Assembly: GCA_900759445.1 (NCBI GenBank)
Contig: CAAEVH010000039.1
Coordinates: forward strand, 1-24,577
DNA length: 24,577 nucleotides
Origin: an uncultured Raoultella sp.
GTDB taxonomy: Bacteria > Pseudomonadota > Gammaproteobacteria > Enterobacterales > Enterobacteriaceae
Reading direction: 5' to 3'
A program made the translations under genes and the position numbers. The notes below the pieces were generated by a model, which made no database searches, was not told the DNA's origin, and saw only the letters and a program-made list of their open reading frames with translations. Position 1 is the stretch's first letter, and every line of letters starts with the position of its first letter. This document shows positions 7,704-16,567 of the stretch, in pieces.

Positions 7704-7863
7704 GTCCTTCGCGCGCCTCGCCACCAGCCTTACCGCACCACAGCTCCCCTCTTCCCCGTTGATAAACAAATAATATTGCACAAGATACTGTGACTCTCTT
7801 CAAGCCGAAATATCCACAGCAATGTTATTACTATTCCACCGTCTTTTATGAGGTGATCAAATA

Positions 7864-8220
7864 ATGAACGCATTAGAACTCCAGGCTATCCGCCATATTT
7901 TTGCTATGACGGTAGAAGAAAGCGCTATGTATATCTCGCGGGATCACAATGTTGCCGCCTGGCAACAATGGGAGAATGGCGAAAGGGAAATCCCGGAAGA
8001 CATCACGCGCATTTGTGCAGAAATGAAAGCCAGACGAAAGTTAAGAATTAACGCCATTATCGAAAAAATAAATAACCGTATCGGTAATAACACCATGCGT
8101 TTCTTTCCCGATCTGATCTCTTTTCAGGCGGTTTATCAGCACGATGATTTTCTCGACTGGAAAATCTATCAATCGGCCGCTGTTGAACTGTATGCCCACG
8201 ATCTTGAGCGTTTGTGTTAA
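7864..8220 (+). CDS. ydiL: YdiL, helix-turn-helix-like protein of unknown role
   Basis: This 118-aa cytoplasmic protein matches E. coli YdiL in length and in its well-conserved second half (AIIEKINNRIGNNTMRFFPDL, then YAHDLERLC at the end). Residues about 5-45 look like a lambda-repressor-type helix-turn-helix, with the pattern MTVEESAMYI followed by WQQWENGEREIP, where WxxWENG is typical of that fold. It may bind DNA, but no target is known. The N-terminal third differs most from the K-12 protein. The start ATG 7864 has GAGGTG 8 nt upstream. ydiM follows after 48 bp on the same strand. Confidence 0.9.
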   Translation: MNALELQAIRHIFAMTVEESAMYISRDHNVAAWQQWENGEREIPEDITRICAEMKARRKLRINAIIEKINNRIGNNTMRFFPDLISFQAVYQHDDFLDWKIYQSAAVELYAHDLERLC

Positions 8221-8268
8221 GAGACCGCAGCGCCACACTCATTTAGCCTTTTCGCTGAGTAACATATT

Positions 8269-9489
8269 ATGAAAAACACCTATTTCTCCACTGCGATAGG
8301 GCTGTACTTTAATTACCTGGTACACGGCATGGGGGTCATTCTGATGAGCCTCAATATGTCTTCACTGGAACAACAGTGGCACACCGATGCCGCAGGGGTC
8401 TCAATTGTTATTTCCTCACTCGGCATTGGCCGTTTAAGCGTGTTATTGGTGGCGGGCATGCTTTCCGATCGCTATGGCCGCAGACCGTTTATTATTTTCG
8501 GCATGGCCTGCTACCTGCTGTTCTTTGTAGGCATCATCAATACTCACAGCATTTATATTGCCTATGCTTTTGGATTTTTAGCCGGAATGGCAAACAGTTT
8601 TCTTGACGCCGGAACCTACCCCAGCCTGATGGAGGCGTTTCCCCGCTCTCCCGGCACGGCTAATATCTTAATTAAAGCGTTTGTTTCCATCGGTCAGTTT
8701 CTGCTGCCGATGATTATCAGTCTGCTGGTGTGGGCAGAACTTTGGTTTGGCTGGTCCTTCCTTGTGGCGGCCGCGGTGATGCTAATCAATGGCGTATTTT
8801 TGTTTCGCTGTCGATTCCCGGCCCATCCTGGGCATCAAGCCCCCCTCAAGGCATTACCCGTTGAACAGAAAAGCATACAATCTGAACATCGTTGTTCTCT
8901 TCTCGATCTCGCCAGTTACACTCTGTACGGCTACATCGCCATGGCGACATTTTATCTGATAAGCCAGTGGTTGGCACAGTACGGACAGTTTGTCGCCGGG
9001 ATGTCCTACACCTTATCGATCAAGCTGTTAAGCATTTACACCTGTGGTTCTCTACTGTGTGTGTTGATCACCGCGCCACTGGCACGAAAGACGGGGCGCG
9101 CAACCTCTCTGTTAATGCTGTACACCTTTATCTCATTTATCGCATTGCTGATGGTTTGCCTGCATCCGTCGATCTACATGGTGATCGTCTTCGCGTTTGT
9201 CATCGGTTTCTCTTCAGCCGGAGGCGTTGTACAAATCGGTTTAACGCTGATGGCCGCACGCTTTCCCGATGCGAAGGGCAAAGCTACCGGGATTTACTAC
9301 AGCGCGGGCAGCATTGCGACCTTCACCATCCCACTGATAACGGCAAGACTCTCGCAGACCAGCATTGCTCACATCATGTGGTTTGATACCGGCATAGCCG
9401 CGGTAGGCTTCCTGTTAGCATTGTTTATTGGCTATCGCAGCCGTATCGCGACAAAGCAGCAACTAAACATGGCGATGGTCGTAAAATAA
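8269..9489 (+). CDS. ydiM: MFS transporter YdiM
   Basis: This 406-aa inner membrane protein of the major facilitator superfamily has about 12 hydrophobic spans and the family motif between spans 2 and 3 (GMLSDRYGRRPF, residues about 64-75). The signature SFLDAGTYPSLMEAFPRSPGTANILIK is shared with its neighbour YdiN, so the two are tandem paralogues. A hydrophilic loop (residues about 184-207) separates the two six-helix halves. The substrate is unproven. The position next to the quinate/shikimate dehydrogenase gene suggests a hydroaromatic acid, which is inference. The start ATG 8269 has only a weak ribosome site (GAGTAA), but it aligns with the E. coli N-terminus. Confidence 0.92.
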   Translation: MKNTYFSTAIGLYFNYLVHGMGVILMSLNMSSLEQQWHTDAAGVSIVISSLGIGRLSVLLVAGMLSDRYGRRPFIIFGMACYLLFFVGIINTHSIYIAYAFGFLAGMANSFLDAGTYPSLMEAFPRSPGTANILIKAFVSIGQFLLPMIISLLVWAELWFGWSFLVAAAVMLINGVFLFRCRFPAHPGHQAPLKALPVEQKSIQSEHRCSLLDLASYTLYGYIAMATFYLISQWLAQYGQFVAGMSYTLSIKLLSIYTCGSLLCVLITAPLARKTGRATSLLMLYTFISFIALLMVCLHPSIYMVIVFAFVIGFSSAGGVVQIGLTLMAARFPDAKGKATGIYYSAGSIATFTIPLITARLSQTSIAHIMWFDTGIAAVGFLLALFIGYRSRIATKQQLNMAMVVK

Positions 9490-9729
9490 CGCGGATGCAA
9501 TATTGTTCTCCCCCGCTGCAAAATAATTGGTCGCGGTTTTAAAACTTCAGCAAAATGTTGGTTGAAAGAATTAAGTTTCACAGTTGAGCATGCAACATAC
9601 CTGGTAACTTAAACGCCATGCTATGTAGGCACAATATCAGCGCCTCGGTATATTAATCACAAGGTCGCCGCAATTTAAACAAAATCGACGAGCACAGAAC
9701 AATTTTAAAATCCGCAAGGAGTTGTGAAC

Positions 9730-10965
9730 ATGTCTCAAAATAAGACCTTTAATACGCCATTTCTTTTTGCGATCACCTGTATTTATTTAAGTTATTTTTT
9801 ACACGGCATTAGCGTCATTACACTGGCGCAAAACATGAGTTCTCTTGCAGAAAAATTCTCTACCGACAATGCTGGGATAGCCTATTTAATTTCCGGCATT
9901 GGTCTTGGTCGCCTGGTGAGTATTTTATTCTTTGGTGTGCTCTCAGATAAATTTGGTAGACGGGCTATCATTCTGTTAGGGGCAATTCTGTACATGCTGT
10001 TTTTCTTCGGCATTCCCGCCAGCCCGAATCTGATGATTGCCTTTATTCTCGCTGTTTGTGTCGGCGTCGCTAACTCGGCCCTGGATACAGGTGGCTATCC
10101 GGCATTGATGGAATGCTTCCCTAAGGCATCTGGGTCAGCGGTTATCCTGGTTAAAGCGATGGTCTCATTTGGGCAGATGATCTACCCCATCGTCGTCAGC
10201 ACCATGCTGCTCAACCATATCTGGTACGGCTATGCGGTCATTATCCCGGGGGTACTGTTCGTCGTCATAACGTTGATGCTGCTCAAAAGCCGCTTCCCCA
10301 GCCAGATGGTGGATGCGGGCATTGCAAAAGAGCTACCACAGATGAACAGTAAACCGCTGGTCTGGCTGGAAGGTGTAGCCTCCGTTATGTTTGGGGTGGC
10401 CGCATTTTCGACCTTTTACGTCATCGTAGTCTGGATGCCGAAATACGCGATGGCATTTGCCGGCATGGCAGAAGCCGACGCGCTGAAAACCATCTCTTAC
10501 TACAGTATGGGTTCGCTGGTCTGCGTGTTTATTTTTGCTGTACTGCTCAAGAAAATGGTTCGACCCATTTGGGCGAATGTGTTTAACGCCGGACTGGCAA
10601 CCCTCACCGCAGCGGTTATCTATTTATATCCATCCCCATTGGTGTGTAACGCCGGTTCATTTCTTATCGGGTTTTCTGCCGCAGGCGGTATTTTACAGCT
10701 CGGCGTTTCGGTGATGTCAGAGTTTTTCCCCAGGAGCAAAGCCAAGGTCACCAGTATTTATATGATGATGGGGGGCGTAGCCAACTTTATTATCCCATTA
10801 ATCACCGGATACCTTTCAAACATTGGCCTGCAGTACATCATTTTGCTGGACCTCGCATTTGCTTTGCTGGCCTTCATCACCGCCATCATCGTCTTTATTC
10901 GTTACTACCGCGTATTTGATATTCCCAAAAATGATGTGCGGTTGGGCGAACGTTATTTTCAATAA
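9730..10965 (+). CDS. ydiN: MFS transporter YdiN
   Basis: This 411-aa, 12-span major facilitator protein is the paralogue of YdiM, with the loop motif GVLSDKFGRRAI (about residues 65-76) and the shared SALDTGGYPALMECFPKASGSAVILVKAM segment split around residue 120-145. I choose ATG 9730 because AAGGAG (9716-9721) is 8 nt upstream. The in-frame GTG at 9724 is only 2 nt from it. ydiB follows after 21 bp with a strong ribosome site, so ydiN-ydiB-aroD look like one operon. That context is the best hint that the transporter moves quinate, shikimate or a related acid. The 240-bp gap before it (9490-9729) shows no further gene and no hairpin resembling a terminator for ydiM. Confidence 0.92.
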   Translation: MSQNKTFNTPFLFAITCIYLSYFLHGISVITLAQNMSSLAEKFSTDNAGIAYLISGIGLGRLVSILFFGVLSDKFGRRAIILLGAILYMLFFFGIPASPNLMIAFILAVCVGVANSALDTGGYPALMECFPKASGSAVILVKAMVSFGQMIYPIVVSTMLLNHIWYGYAVIIPGVLFVVITLMLLKSRFPSQMVDAGIAKELPQMNSKPLVWLEGVASVMFGVAAFSTFYVIVVWMPKYAMAFAGMAEADALKTISYYSMGSLVCVFIFAVLLKKMVRPIWANVFNAGLATLTAAVIYLYPSPLVCNAGSFLIGFSAAGGILQLGVSVMSEFFPRSKAKVTSIYMMMGGVANFIIPLITGYLSNIGLQYIILLDLAFALLAFITAIIVFIRYYRVFDIPKNDVRLGERYFQ

Positions 10966-10986
10966 ATTGCTTAGAAGGAGTATCAA

Positions 10987-11853
10987 ATGGACGTAACTGC
11001 AAAATATGAACTGATTGGTCTGATGGCCTACCCTATCAGACACAGCTTGTCGCCTGAAATGCAAAATAAGGCATTAGAAAAAGCGGGATTACCTTTTACC
11101 TACATGGCATTTGAAGTCGATAACTCCACGTTTGCTAATGCGATTGCCGGGCTGAAGGCCTTAAAAATGCGCGGTACCGGAGTCTCGATGCCCAACAAGC
11201 AGCTGGCATGTGAATATGTTGATGAATTAACGCCTGCAGCCAAACTGGTCGGCGCGATTAATACTATCGTCAATGATGATGGTTACCTGCGCGGCTACAA
11301 TACTGATGGCACGGGGCATATTCGCGCCATCAAGGAAAGCGGTTTCGATATCAGGGGTAAAACCATGGTACTGTTGGGCGCAGGCGGCGCGTCAACGGCC
11401 ATTGGCGCCCAGGCGGCGATTGAAGGCATCAAAGAAATCAAACTCTTTAACCGTCAAGATGAGTTCTTTGCCAAAGCGCAAGAATTCGCCAAACGTGTTA
11501 ATGAAAATACCGACTGCGTGGTCACCGTTATCGATCTCGACGATCGACAGGCTTTTGCGGACGCACTGGCCAGCGCGGATATTCTGACTAACGGTACGAA
11601 AGTGGGAATGAAGCCGCTGGAGAACGAATCTCTGGTGACCGACGTTTCCCTGCTACGCCCGGATCTGCTGGTGACTGAATGCGTCTACAACCCGCATATG
11701 ACCAAATTATTGCAACAGGCACAACTTGCCGGTTGCAAAACGATTGATGGTTACGGCATGTTGTTATGGCAAGGGGCTGAACAGTTTAAACTCTGGACCG
11801 GGAAAGATTTCCCTCTTGAGTATGTGAAACAGGTTATGGGTTTTGCAGCCTGA
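10987..11853 (+). CDS. ydiB: Quinate/shikimate dehydrogenase
   Basis: This 288-aa cytoplasmic enzyme interconverts quinate and 3-dehydroquinate, and shikimate and 3-dehydroshikimate, with NAD or NADP. The N-terminal substrate domain has the shikimate-dehydrogenase motif [13 protein letters not shown] (15-27) and the catalytic pair Lys71 (SMPNK) and Asp107 (GYNTDGTG) at the numbering known for E. coli YdiB. The Rossmann domain carries GAGGAST at 131-137. The length equals the E. coli protein. AGAAGGAG lies 7 nt ahead of the start. aroD follows after 36 bp. This pairing gives a two-step route from quinate to 3-dehydroshikimate. Confidence 0.96.
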   Translation: MDVTAKYELIGLMAYPIRHSLSPEMQNKALEKAGLPFTYMAFEVDNSTFANAIAGLKALKMRGTGVSMPNKQLACEYVDELTPAAKLVGAINTIVNDDGYLRGYNTDGTGHIRAIKESGFDIRGKTMVLLGAGGASTAIGAQAAIEGIKEIKLFNRQDEFFAKAQEFAKRVNENTDCVVTVIDLDDRQAFADALASADILTNGTKVGMKPLENESLVTDVSLLRPDLLVTECVYNPHMTKLLQQAQLAGCKTIDGYGMLLWQGAEQFKLWTGKDFPLEYVKQVMGFAA

Positions 11854-11889
11854 TGGGCAAGCATTTGTAAAATATTTAAAGGGTAATCG

Positions 11890-12648
11890 ATGAAAACCGT
11901 AACCGTAAAAAACCTCGTCATTGGCGAGGGTGCGCCGAAGATCATTGTCTCACTGATGGGTAAAGACATCGCAACGGTAAAAAGCGAAGCGCTGGCCTAT
12001 CGCGAGGCGGATTTCGACATTCTGGAATGGCGCGTTGACCATTTCACCGAGGTGTCCTCCGTTGATGCCGTACTGGAAGCTGCACGCGCCATCCGCGAGG
12101 TGATGGCTGACAAACCGCTGCTGTTCACTTTCCGTAGTGCCAAAGAAGGTGGTGAACAGACGCTGGCTGTCGAAAACTATATTGCGCTAAACCGTGCGGC
12201 GGTAGATAGCGGTCTGGTCGATATGATTGACCTGGAGCTTTTCACCGGTGACGAACTGATTAAAGCCACCGTCGAATATGCACATGCAAAAAATGTCGCC
12301 GTCATTATGTCGAATCATGATTTCCATAAGACGCCAGCGGCACAAGAGATTGTCCTGCGCCTGCGTAAAATGCAGGAGCTTGGCGCTGATATCCCGAAAA
12401 TCGCCCTGATGCCGCAAAACAAGACGGATGTATTGACCCTGCTTGGCGCAACTCTGGAAATGCAGGAACGCTATGCCGATCGCCCGATCATTACTATGTC
12501 GATGGCTAAAACAGGGGTGATTTCACGTCTGTCCGGTGAGGTTTTCGGTTCAGCGGCAACCTTTGGCGCGGTGAAAAAAGCCTCTGCCCCTGGGCAAATT
12601 TCGGTCACCGACCTACGTACCGTTTTGACCATATTGCATCAGGCGTAA
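11890..12648 (+). CDS. aroD: 3-dehydroquinate dehydratase, type I
   Basis: This 252-aa class I dehydroquinase converts 3-dehydroquinate to 3-dehydroshikimate, the third step of the shikimate pathway, through a Schiff base. The Schiff-base Lys170 ([11 protein letters not shown]) and the catalytic His143 (MSNHDFH) are at the E. coli positions, and the barrel start ([11 protein letters not shown]) and end (SVTDLRTVL) are intact. It uses AAAGGG before ATG 11890. It is an essential biosynthetic gene for aromatic amino acids but sits at the end of the ydiN-ydiB unit, where it would also serve quinate use. Confidence 0.97.
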   Translation: MKTVTVKNLVIGEGAPKIIVSLMGKDIATVKSEALAYREADFDILEWRVDHFTEVSSVDAVLEAARAIREVMADKPLLFTFRSAKEGGEQTLAVENYIALNRAAVDSGLVDMIDLELFTGDELIKATVEYAHAKNVAVIMSNHDFHKTPAAQEIVLRLRKMQELGADIPKIALMPQNKTDVLTLLGATLEMQERYADRPIITMSMAKTGVISRLSGEVFGSAATFGAVKKASAPGQISVTDLRTVLTILHQA

Positions 12649-12683
12649 TAGTACCGTTTATCCATATTAATATCAGTAATGCC

Positions 12684-12721
12684 CTGCCCCAGATATTCGC
12701 TTAATCACGAATATCGGGCAG
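12684..12721. other. Long hairpin between aroD and ydiF
   Basis: CTGCCC (12684-12689) plus GATATTCG (12692-12699) pair with CGAATATC (12708-12715) plus GGGCAG (12716-12721), giving 14 base pairs with a 2-nt bulge (CA) and an 8-nt loop. No T tract follows on either strand, so a standard intrinsic terminator is not supported. It may stabilise the aroD mRNA 3' end, or reduce read-through into ydiF. Confidence 0.55.
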
Positions 12722-12756
12722 ATGGCCGGACATTATTAAATAACTCACATTATTAT

Positions 12757-12773
12757 TGTCGAATATAGCGACA
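12757..12773. promoter_or_regulatory. Short dyad upstream of ydiF
   Basis: TGTCG (12757-12761) and CGACA (12769-12773) form a perfect 5-bp dyad with a 7-bp spacer, 32 bp ahead of the ydiF start. A similar GTCGA stretch occurs just upstream of ydiQ. It could be an operator, but it is short. Confidence 0.25.
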
Positions 12774-12804
12774 GGTAGTCGCACGCATATAATCTGGAGT
12801 TCAC

Positions 12805-14400
12805 ATGAAATTATCAAGACCAAAACGCATTGATGGTCGGGTCCCCGTATTATCCGCAGCGGATGCCATTAATTATATTCCTGATGAGGCAACGCTCTGT
12901 GTATTAGGCGCAGGCGGCGGTATTCTCGAAGCAACAACATTAATTAACGCGCTGGCTGAAAAATATAAAAACGCACACTCCCCCCGAAACTTATCATTGA
13001 TTAGCCCAACGGGATTAGGTGACCGTGCTGACCGTGGAATTAGCCCGTTAGCACAAGAAGGTTTAGTCAAATGGGCATTATGCGGCCACTGGGGACAATC
13101 ACCACGAATTTCCGACCTCGCTGAGCAGAATAAAATTGCCGCCTATAACTATCCTCAGGGCGTATTAACCCAGACCCTGCGTGCCTCGGCAGCCCACCAG
13201 CCGGGTATTCTGAGTGAGATCGGTATCGGAACATTTGTCGATCCCCGCCAACAGGGCGGAAAGCTGAATGAAGTGACCACCGAAGATCTGATCAAGCTGG
13301 TGGAAATTGATAACAAAGAGTACCTCTACTACAAAGCCATTGCGCCAAACATCGCCTTTATTCGCGCCACCACCTGCGACAGCGAAGGTTACGCCACGTT
13401 TGAAGATGAAGTTATGTATCTCGACGCGCTGGTGATTGCTCAGGCCGTTCACAACAACGGCGGTATCGTCATGATGCAGGTGCAAAAAATGGTGAAGAAA
13501 GCCACACTGCACCCAAAAGCCGTGCGTATTCCGGGCTATCTGGTCGATATTGTGGTCATCGATCCCGATCAAACTCAATTGTACGGCGGCGCGCCGGTTA
13601 ACCGCTTTATCTCGGGCGATTTTGTCCTTGATGACAGCCAGCAGACTGCCCTGCCGCTCAATCAGCGTAAACTGGTGGCCCGACGCGCCCTGTTCGAAAT
13701 GCGCAAAGGCGCGGTCGGCAACGTTGGCGTGGGTATCGCCGATGGTATTGGTCTCGTTGCACGCGAAGAAGGCTGCGCTGACGACTTTATTCTGACGGTC
13801 GAGACCGGTCCGATTGGCGGAATTACCTCCCAGGGCATCGCTTTTGGCGCCAACGTCAACACCCGCGCGATTCTGGATATGACCTCCCAGTTTGACTTCT
13901 ACCACGGCGGTGGGCTGGATGTATGCTATTTAAGCTTCGCCGAAGTGGATCGCCACGGCAACGTCGGCGTACATAAATTCAATGGCAAAATTATGGGGAC
14001 CGGCGGTTTTATCGATATTAGCGCCACCTCGAAGAAAATAATATTTTGCGGCACCTTAACTGCCGGAAGCCTGAAAACGGAAGTTGCCAATGGCAAATTA
14101 AATATCGTGCAGGAAGGCCGGGTGAAAAAATTCGTCAACGAATTACCTGAAGTCACTTTCAGCGGAAAAATTGCACTCGAGCGCGGACTGGATGTGCGTT
14201 ACATCACCGAGCGTGCTGTATTTACGTTAAAAGAAGATGGCCTTCATTTAGTCGAAATTGCGCCAGGAGTCTCTTTGCAGGAAGACATTCTGGACAAAAT
14301 GGATTTCCCTCCGGTTATTTCTCCGGAACTGAAACTGATGGACGAAAGATTATTTATCGATGCTTCGATGGGTTTTATATTGCCCGATGCCGCCAATTAA
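12805..14400 (+). CDS. ydiF: Acyl-CoA:acetate CoA-transferase YdiF
   Basis: This 531-aa family I CoA-transferase moves CoA between acetyl-CoA or another short acyl-CoA and a free acid. The protein is a fusion of the alpha part (residues about 1-270, with the GAGGG loop at 35-39) and the beta part (about 290-525). The catalytic glutamate that forms the glutamyl-CoA thioester is Glu333 (ILTVETGPIGG), the position reported for E. coli YdiF, and the oxyanion-type glycine loop GAVGNVGVGIADGI is present. Length is as in E. coli. GGAG is 5 nt before ATG 12805. ydiO starts 13 bp after the stop, so the two are one operon. It probably activates the acid whose CoA ester YdiO acts on. Confidence 0.95.
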   Translation: MKLSRPKRIDGRVPVLSAADAINYIPDEATLCVLGAGGGILEATTLINALAEKYKNAHSPRNLSLISPTGLGDRADRGISPLAQEGLVKWALCGHWGQSPRISDLAEQNKIAAYNYPQGVLTQTLRASAAHQPGILSEIGIGTFVDPRQQGGKLNEVTTEDLIKLVEIDNKEYLYYKAIAPNIAFIRATTCDSEGYATFEDEVMYLDALVIAQAVHNNGGIVMMQVQKMVKKATLHPKAVRIPGYLVDIVVIDPDQTQLYGGAPVNRFISGDFVLDDSQQTALPLNQRKLVARRALFEMRKGAVGNVGVGIADGIGLVAREEGCADDFILTVETGPIGGITSQGIAFGANVNTRAILDMTSQFDFYHGGGLDVCYLSFAEVDRHGNVGVHKFNGKIMGTGGFIDISATSKKIIFCGTLTAGSLKTEVANGKLNIVQEGRVKKFVNELPEVTFSGKIALERGLDVRYITERAVFTLKEDGLHLVEIAPGVSLQEDILDKMDFPPVISPELKLMDERLFIDASMGFILPDAAN

Positions 14401-14413
14401 AAGGAGTACCCTG

Positions 14414-15565
14414 ATGGATTTTTCATTAACTGAAGAACAAGAGCTGCTGCTTGCCAGCATTCGCGAACTGATTACCAGCAATTTCCCGGAGGAATATTTC
14501 CGTACCTGCGATCAGACGGCTACCTATCCGAAAGAGTTTATGCGCGCCCTTGCGGACAACGGAATTTCAATGCTGGGCGTTCCGGAAGAATTCGGCGGTA
14601 TCCCGGCAGATTACGTCACGCAGATGCTGGCACTGATGGAAGTTTCCAAATGCGGCGCACCCGCTTTTTTAATCACGAACGGTCAGTGCATTCACAGTAT
14701 GCGTCGTTTTGGCTCCGCCGAGCAGTTACGTAAAACGGCAGAAAGCACCATGGAAACGGGCGATCCGGCTTATGCGCTGGCATTAACCGAACCGGGAGCA
14801 GGTTCAGACAATAACAGCGCTACCACCAGCTACACCCGCAAGAACGGCAAGGTATATCTCAACGGGCAAAAAACCTTTATCACCGGCGCTAAAGAGTATC
14901 CTTATATGCTGGTACTGGCTCGCGATCCGGAGCCGAAAGATCCGAAGAAAGCCTTTACGCTGTGGTGGGTGGATTCGAAGAAACCCGGCATTAAGGTGAA
15001 CCCGTTGCATAAAATCGGCTGGCACATGCTCAGCACCTGCGAAGTTTATCTTGATGATGTTGAAGTAGACGAAAGCGATATGGTCGGCGAAGAAGGCATG
15101 GGCTTCCTCAACGTCATGTACAACTTTGAGATGGAACGGTTGATCAACGCCGCGCGTAGTACCGGTTTCGCCGAGTGCGCCTTCGAAGATGCCGCCCGTT
15201 ACGCTAATCAGCGCATCGCATTTGGTAAACCGATTGGCCATAACCAGATGATCCAGGAAAAACTGGCGCTGATGGCGATTAAAATTGAAAACATGCGCAA
15301 TATGGTGTTGAAAGTGGCCTGGCAGGCCGATCAGGAACAGTCGCTGCGGACCAGCGCGGCGTTGGCAAAACTGTATTGCGCCCGCACGGCAATGGAAGTG
15401 ATTGATGACGCCATTCAGATCATGGGCGGGCTGGGTTACACCGATGAAGCGCGAGTTTCCCGATTCTGGCGCGATGTTCGCTGCGAGCGCATTGGCGGCG
15501 GCACCGACGAAATTATGATTTACGTCGCCGGACGCCAAATCCTGAAAGATTACCAGAATAAGTAA
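14414..15565 (+). CDS. ydiO: Acyl-CoA dehydrogenase/reductase YdiO
   Basis: This 383-aa FAD enzyme of the acyl-CoA dehydrogenase family resembles crotonobetainyl-CoA reductase CaiA. It has the N-terminal helical domain, the FAD/substrate strand motif ALTEPGAGSDNNSA (122-135), the QKTFITGA segment and the C-terminal helical domain (IQIMGGLGYTDEARVSRFWRD). In many family members the catalytic base lies in a YEGT motif. Here the aligned segment is IGGGTDEIM, so that Glu is Gly362. Glu241 (FEMERLINA) aligns with the alternative base used by isovaleryl-CoA dehydrogenase. I start at ATG 14414, since AAGGAG lies 7 nt upstream and this gives the E. coli length, not at the in-frame ATG 14360 inside ydiF. 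It probably exchanges electrons with the YdiQR flavoprotein. Confidence 0.94.
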   Translation: MDFSLTEEQELLLASIRELITSNFPEEYFRTCDQTATYPKEFMRALADNGISMLGVPEEFGGIPADYVTQMLALMEVSKCGAPAFLITNGQCIHSMRRFGSAEQLRKTAESTMETGDPAYALALTEPGAGSDNNSATTSYTRKNGKVYLNGQKTFITGAKEYPYMLVLARDPEPKDPKKAFTLWWVDSKKPGIKVNPLHKIGWHMLSTCEVYLDDVEVDESDMVGEEGMGFLNVMYNFEMERLINAARSTGFAECAFEDAARYANQRIAFGKPIGHNQMIQEKLALMAIKIENMRNMVLKVAWQADQEQSLRTSAALAKLYCARTAMEVIDDAIQIMGGLGYTDEARVSRFWRDVRCERIGGGTDEIMIYVAGRQILKDYQNK

Positions 15566-15573
15566 GCGGTAAT

Positions 15574-15609
15574 TCGTGCCGGATAGCGCACAAGCGTTTT
15601 CCGGCACGA
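15574..15609. terminator. Hairpin between convergent ydiO and ydiP
   Basis: TCGTGCCGGA (15574-15583) and TCCGGCACGA (15600-15609) are a perfect 10-bp inverted repeat with a 16-nt loop. It starts 9 bp beyond the ydiO stop and ends 11 bp before the ydiP stop. The sequence is REP-like (GCCGGA). There is no T tract, so it may act as an mRNA 3' stabiliser or a Rho-assisted terminator in both directions. Confidence 0.6.
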
Positions 15610-15619
15610 TCCAGGATAA

Positions 15620-16510
15620 TCAGACCTCTGGGATCAAGCATTCCTGCTCAACCAGATTATTTTTAAACTGCTTGCGATAATCACTGGGGGTACAACCCAC
15701 ATGCCGCTGAAAGAGTTTGGCAAAGTGATCGACATTTTCATACCCTACCCGCCAGGAGATTTCCGCTAACGAAGCTTCCGTATTCGTCAGGGCAAATTTC
15801 GCCTCGGTCATTCGTCGCTGAATCACATAATTGATCGGCGAAATTCGATACTCCTTAGTAAATTCATGGCAGATATAACTCACGCTGGCCCGGAATTTTT
15901 TGGATAACTGATCGAGAGTAATTTTTTCGCGGAAGTTATTATTTAAATAAACCAGCACATCTTTAATTAAGACATCTTTTTTAATATAACCTTGCTCAGA
16001 ACGATAGGCATTTTTAAAGTTTTCGTAAAATAAAACGGTTAGAGCATAAGCAAAAGCGTCGTAGGCTGAAGATGTCAGGTTATTTTTGCTCTGGGGGAGC
16101 ATAACCCCCAACTCATTAAAGATACTCTTAATAACCTCCTTCCCCTGAGTAACGCTAATCACCGGACACGAGTGCATCTGCAATAGCTGATTATCCTGCC
16201 AGCCGTTGAAACGAAAACCGTAGAGCGCGCAGGTGTAAGTCGTTGCAGGCGCGCTACTATCCGAAGCAACCGCATGGAGTCGCCCTTGCTCTATCACCAC
16301 GATATCCCCGGCATGCGCGACATACAGCGACGAATCGATAATTAATCTTGCGACCCCTTTTTTGACATAAATAAGCTCTGTTTCATTATCGTGAACGTGA
16401 TGACCCGACTCCCAGTTAGGGTCATCACTGATGACGAATCGCGAGAATCTCGGGGTTTTCCCCTGTTCAAAAAGGGTCTCCACGGCATTATCAAAGCAGC
16501 GTTGATACAT
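15620..16510 (-). CDS. ydiP: AraC-family transcriptional regulator YdiP
   Basis: This 296-aa regulator has an N-terminal cupin-like sensor domain (about residues 20-110, with GHHVHDNETELIYVKKG) and a C-terminal double helix-turn-helix (about 185-285: ITLDQLSKKFRASVSYICHEF, then the second HTH ending YENVDHFAKLFQRHVGCTPSDYRK, described here in two parts). Both helices and the AraC signature are intact. Start ATG 16510 is chosen because GGAGG lies 5 nt upstream and it matches the E. coli N-terminus MYQRCFDNA. An ATG four codons upstream has no such site. It is encoded opposite to ydiFO and ydiQRST, between them, which makes it the likely regulator of both units. The inducer is unknown. Confidence 0.93.
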   Translation of the reverse strand: MYQRCFDNAVETLFEQGKTPRFSRFVISDDPNWESGHHVHDNETELIYVKKGVARLIIDSSLYVAHAGDIVVIEQGRLHAVASDSSAPATTYTCALYGFRFNGWQDNQLLQMHSCPVISVTQGKEVIKSIFNELGVMLPQSKNNLTSSAYDAFAYALTVLFYENFKNAYRSEQGYIKKDVLIKDVLVYLNNNFREKITLDQLSKKFRASVSYICHEFTKEYRISPINYVIQRRMTEAKFALTNTEASLAEISWRVGYENVDHFAKLFQRHVGCTPSDYRKQFKNNLVEQECLIPEV

Positions 16511-16567
16511 GACAACCTCCACCTAAAGGCAGCAATTTTGGGATTATTAATATCAGAAAATAAAAAT

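Noticed and set aside
7545..7803. Minus-strand frames over rprA
   Set aside because: They are antisense to the conserved small RNA and its terminator and have no start signals or known family.
9724..9729. GTG at 9724 as the ydiN start
   Set aside because: It is only 2 nt after AAGGAG; ATG 9730 has proper spacing and matches the E. coli N-terminus.
12788..12793. Perfect TATAAT just before ydiF
   Set aside because: A start about 7 nt downstream would fall at or beyond the ribosome site and give a nearly leaderless mRNA. No -35 match is found at 16-18 bp spacing.
13165..13905. 246-codon open frame on the minus strand
   Set aside because: It is antisense to ydiF, which has its catalytic Glu333 and full length. 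No family features appear in the antisense product.
14804..15607. 267-codon open frame on the minus strand
   Set aside because: It is antisense to ydiO and runs into the intergenic hairpin; no start signal and no recognisable domain.
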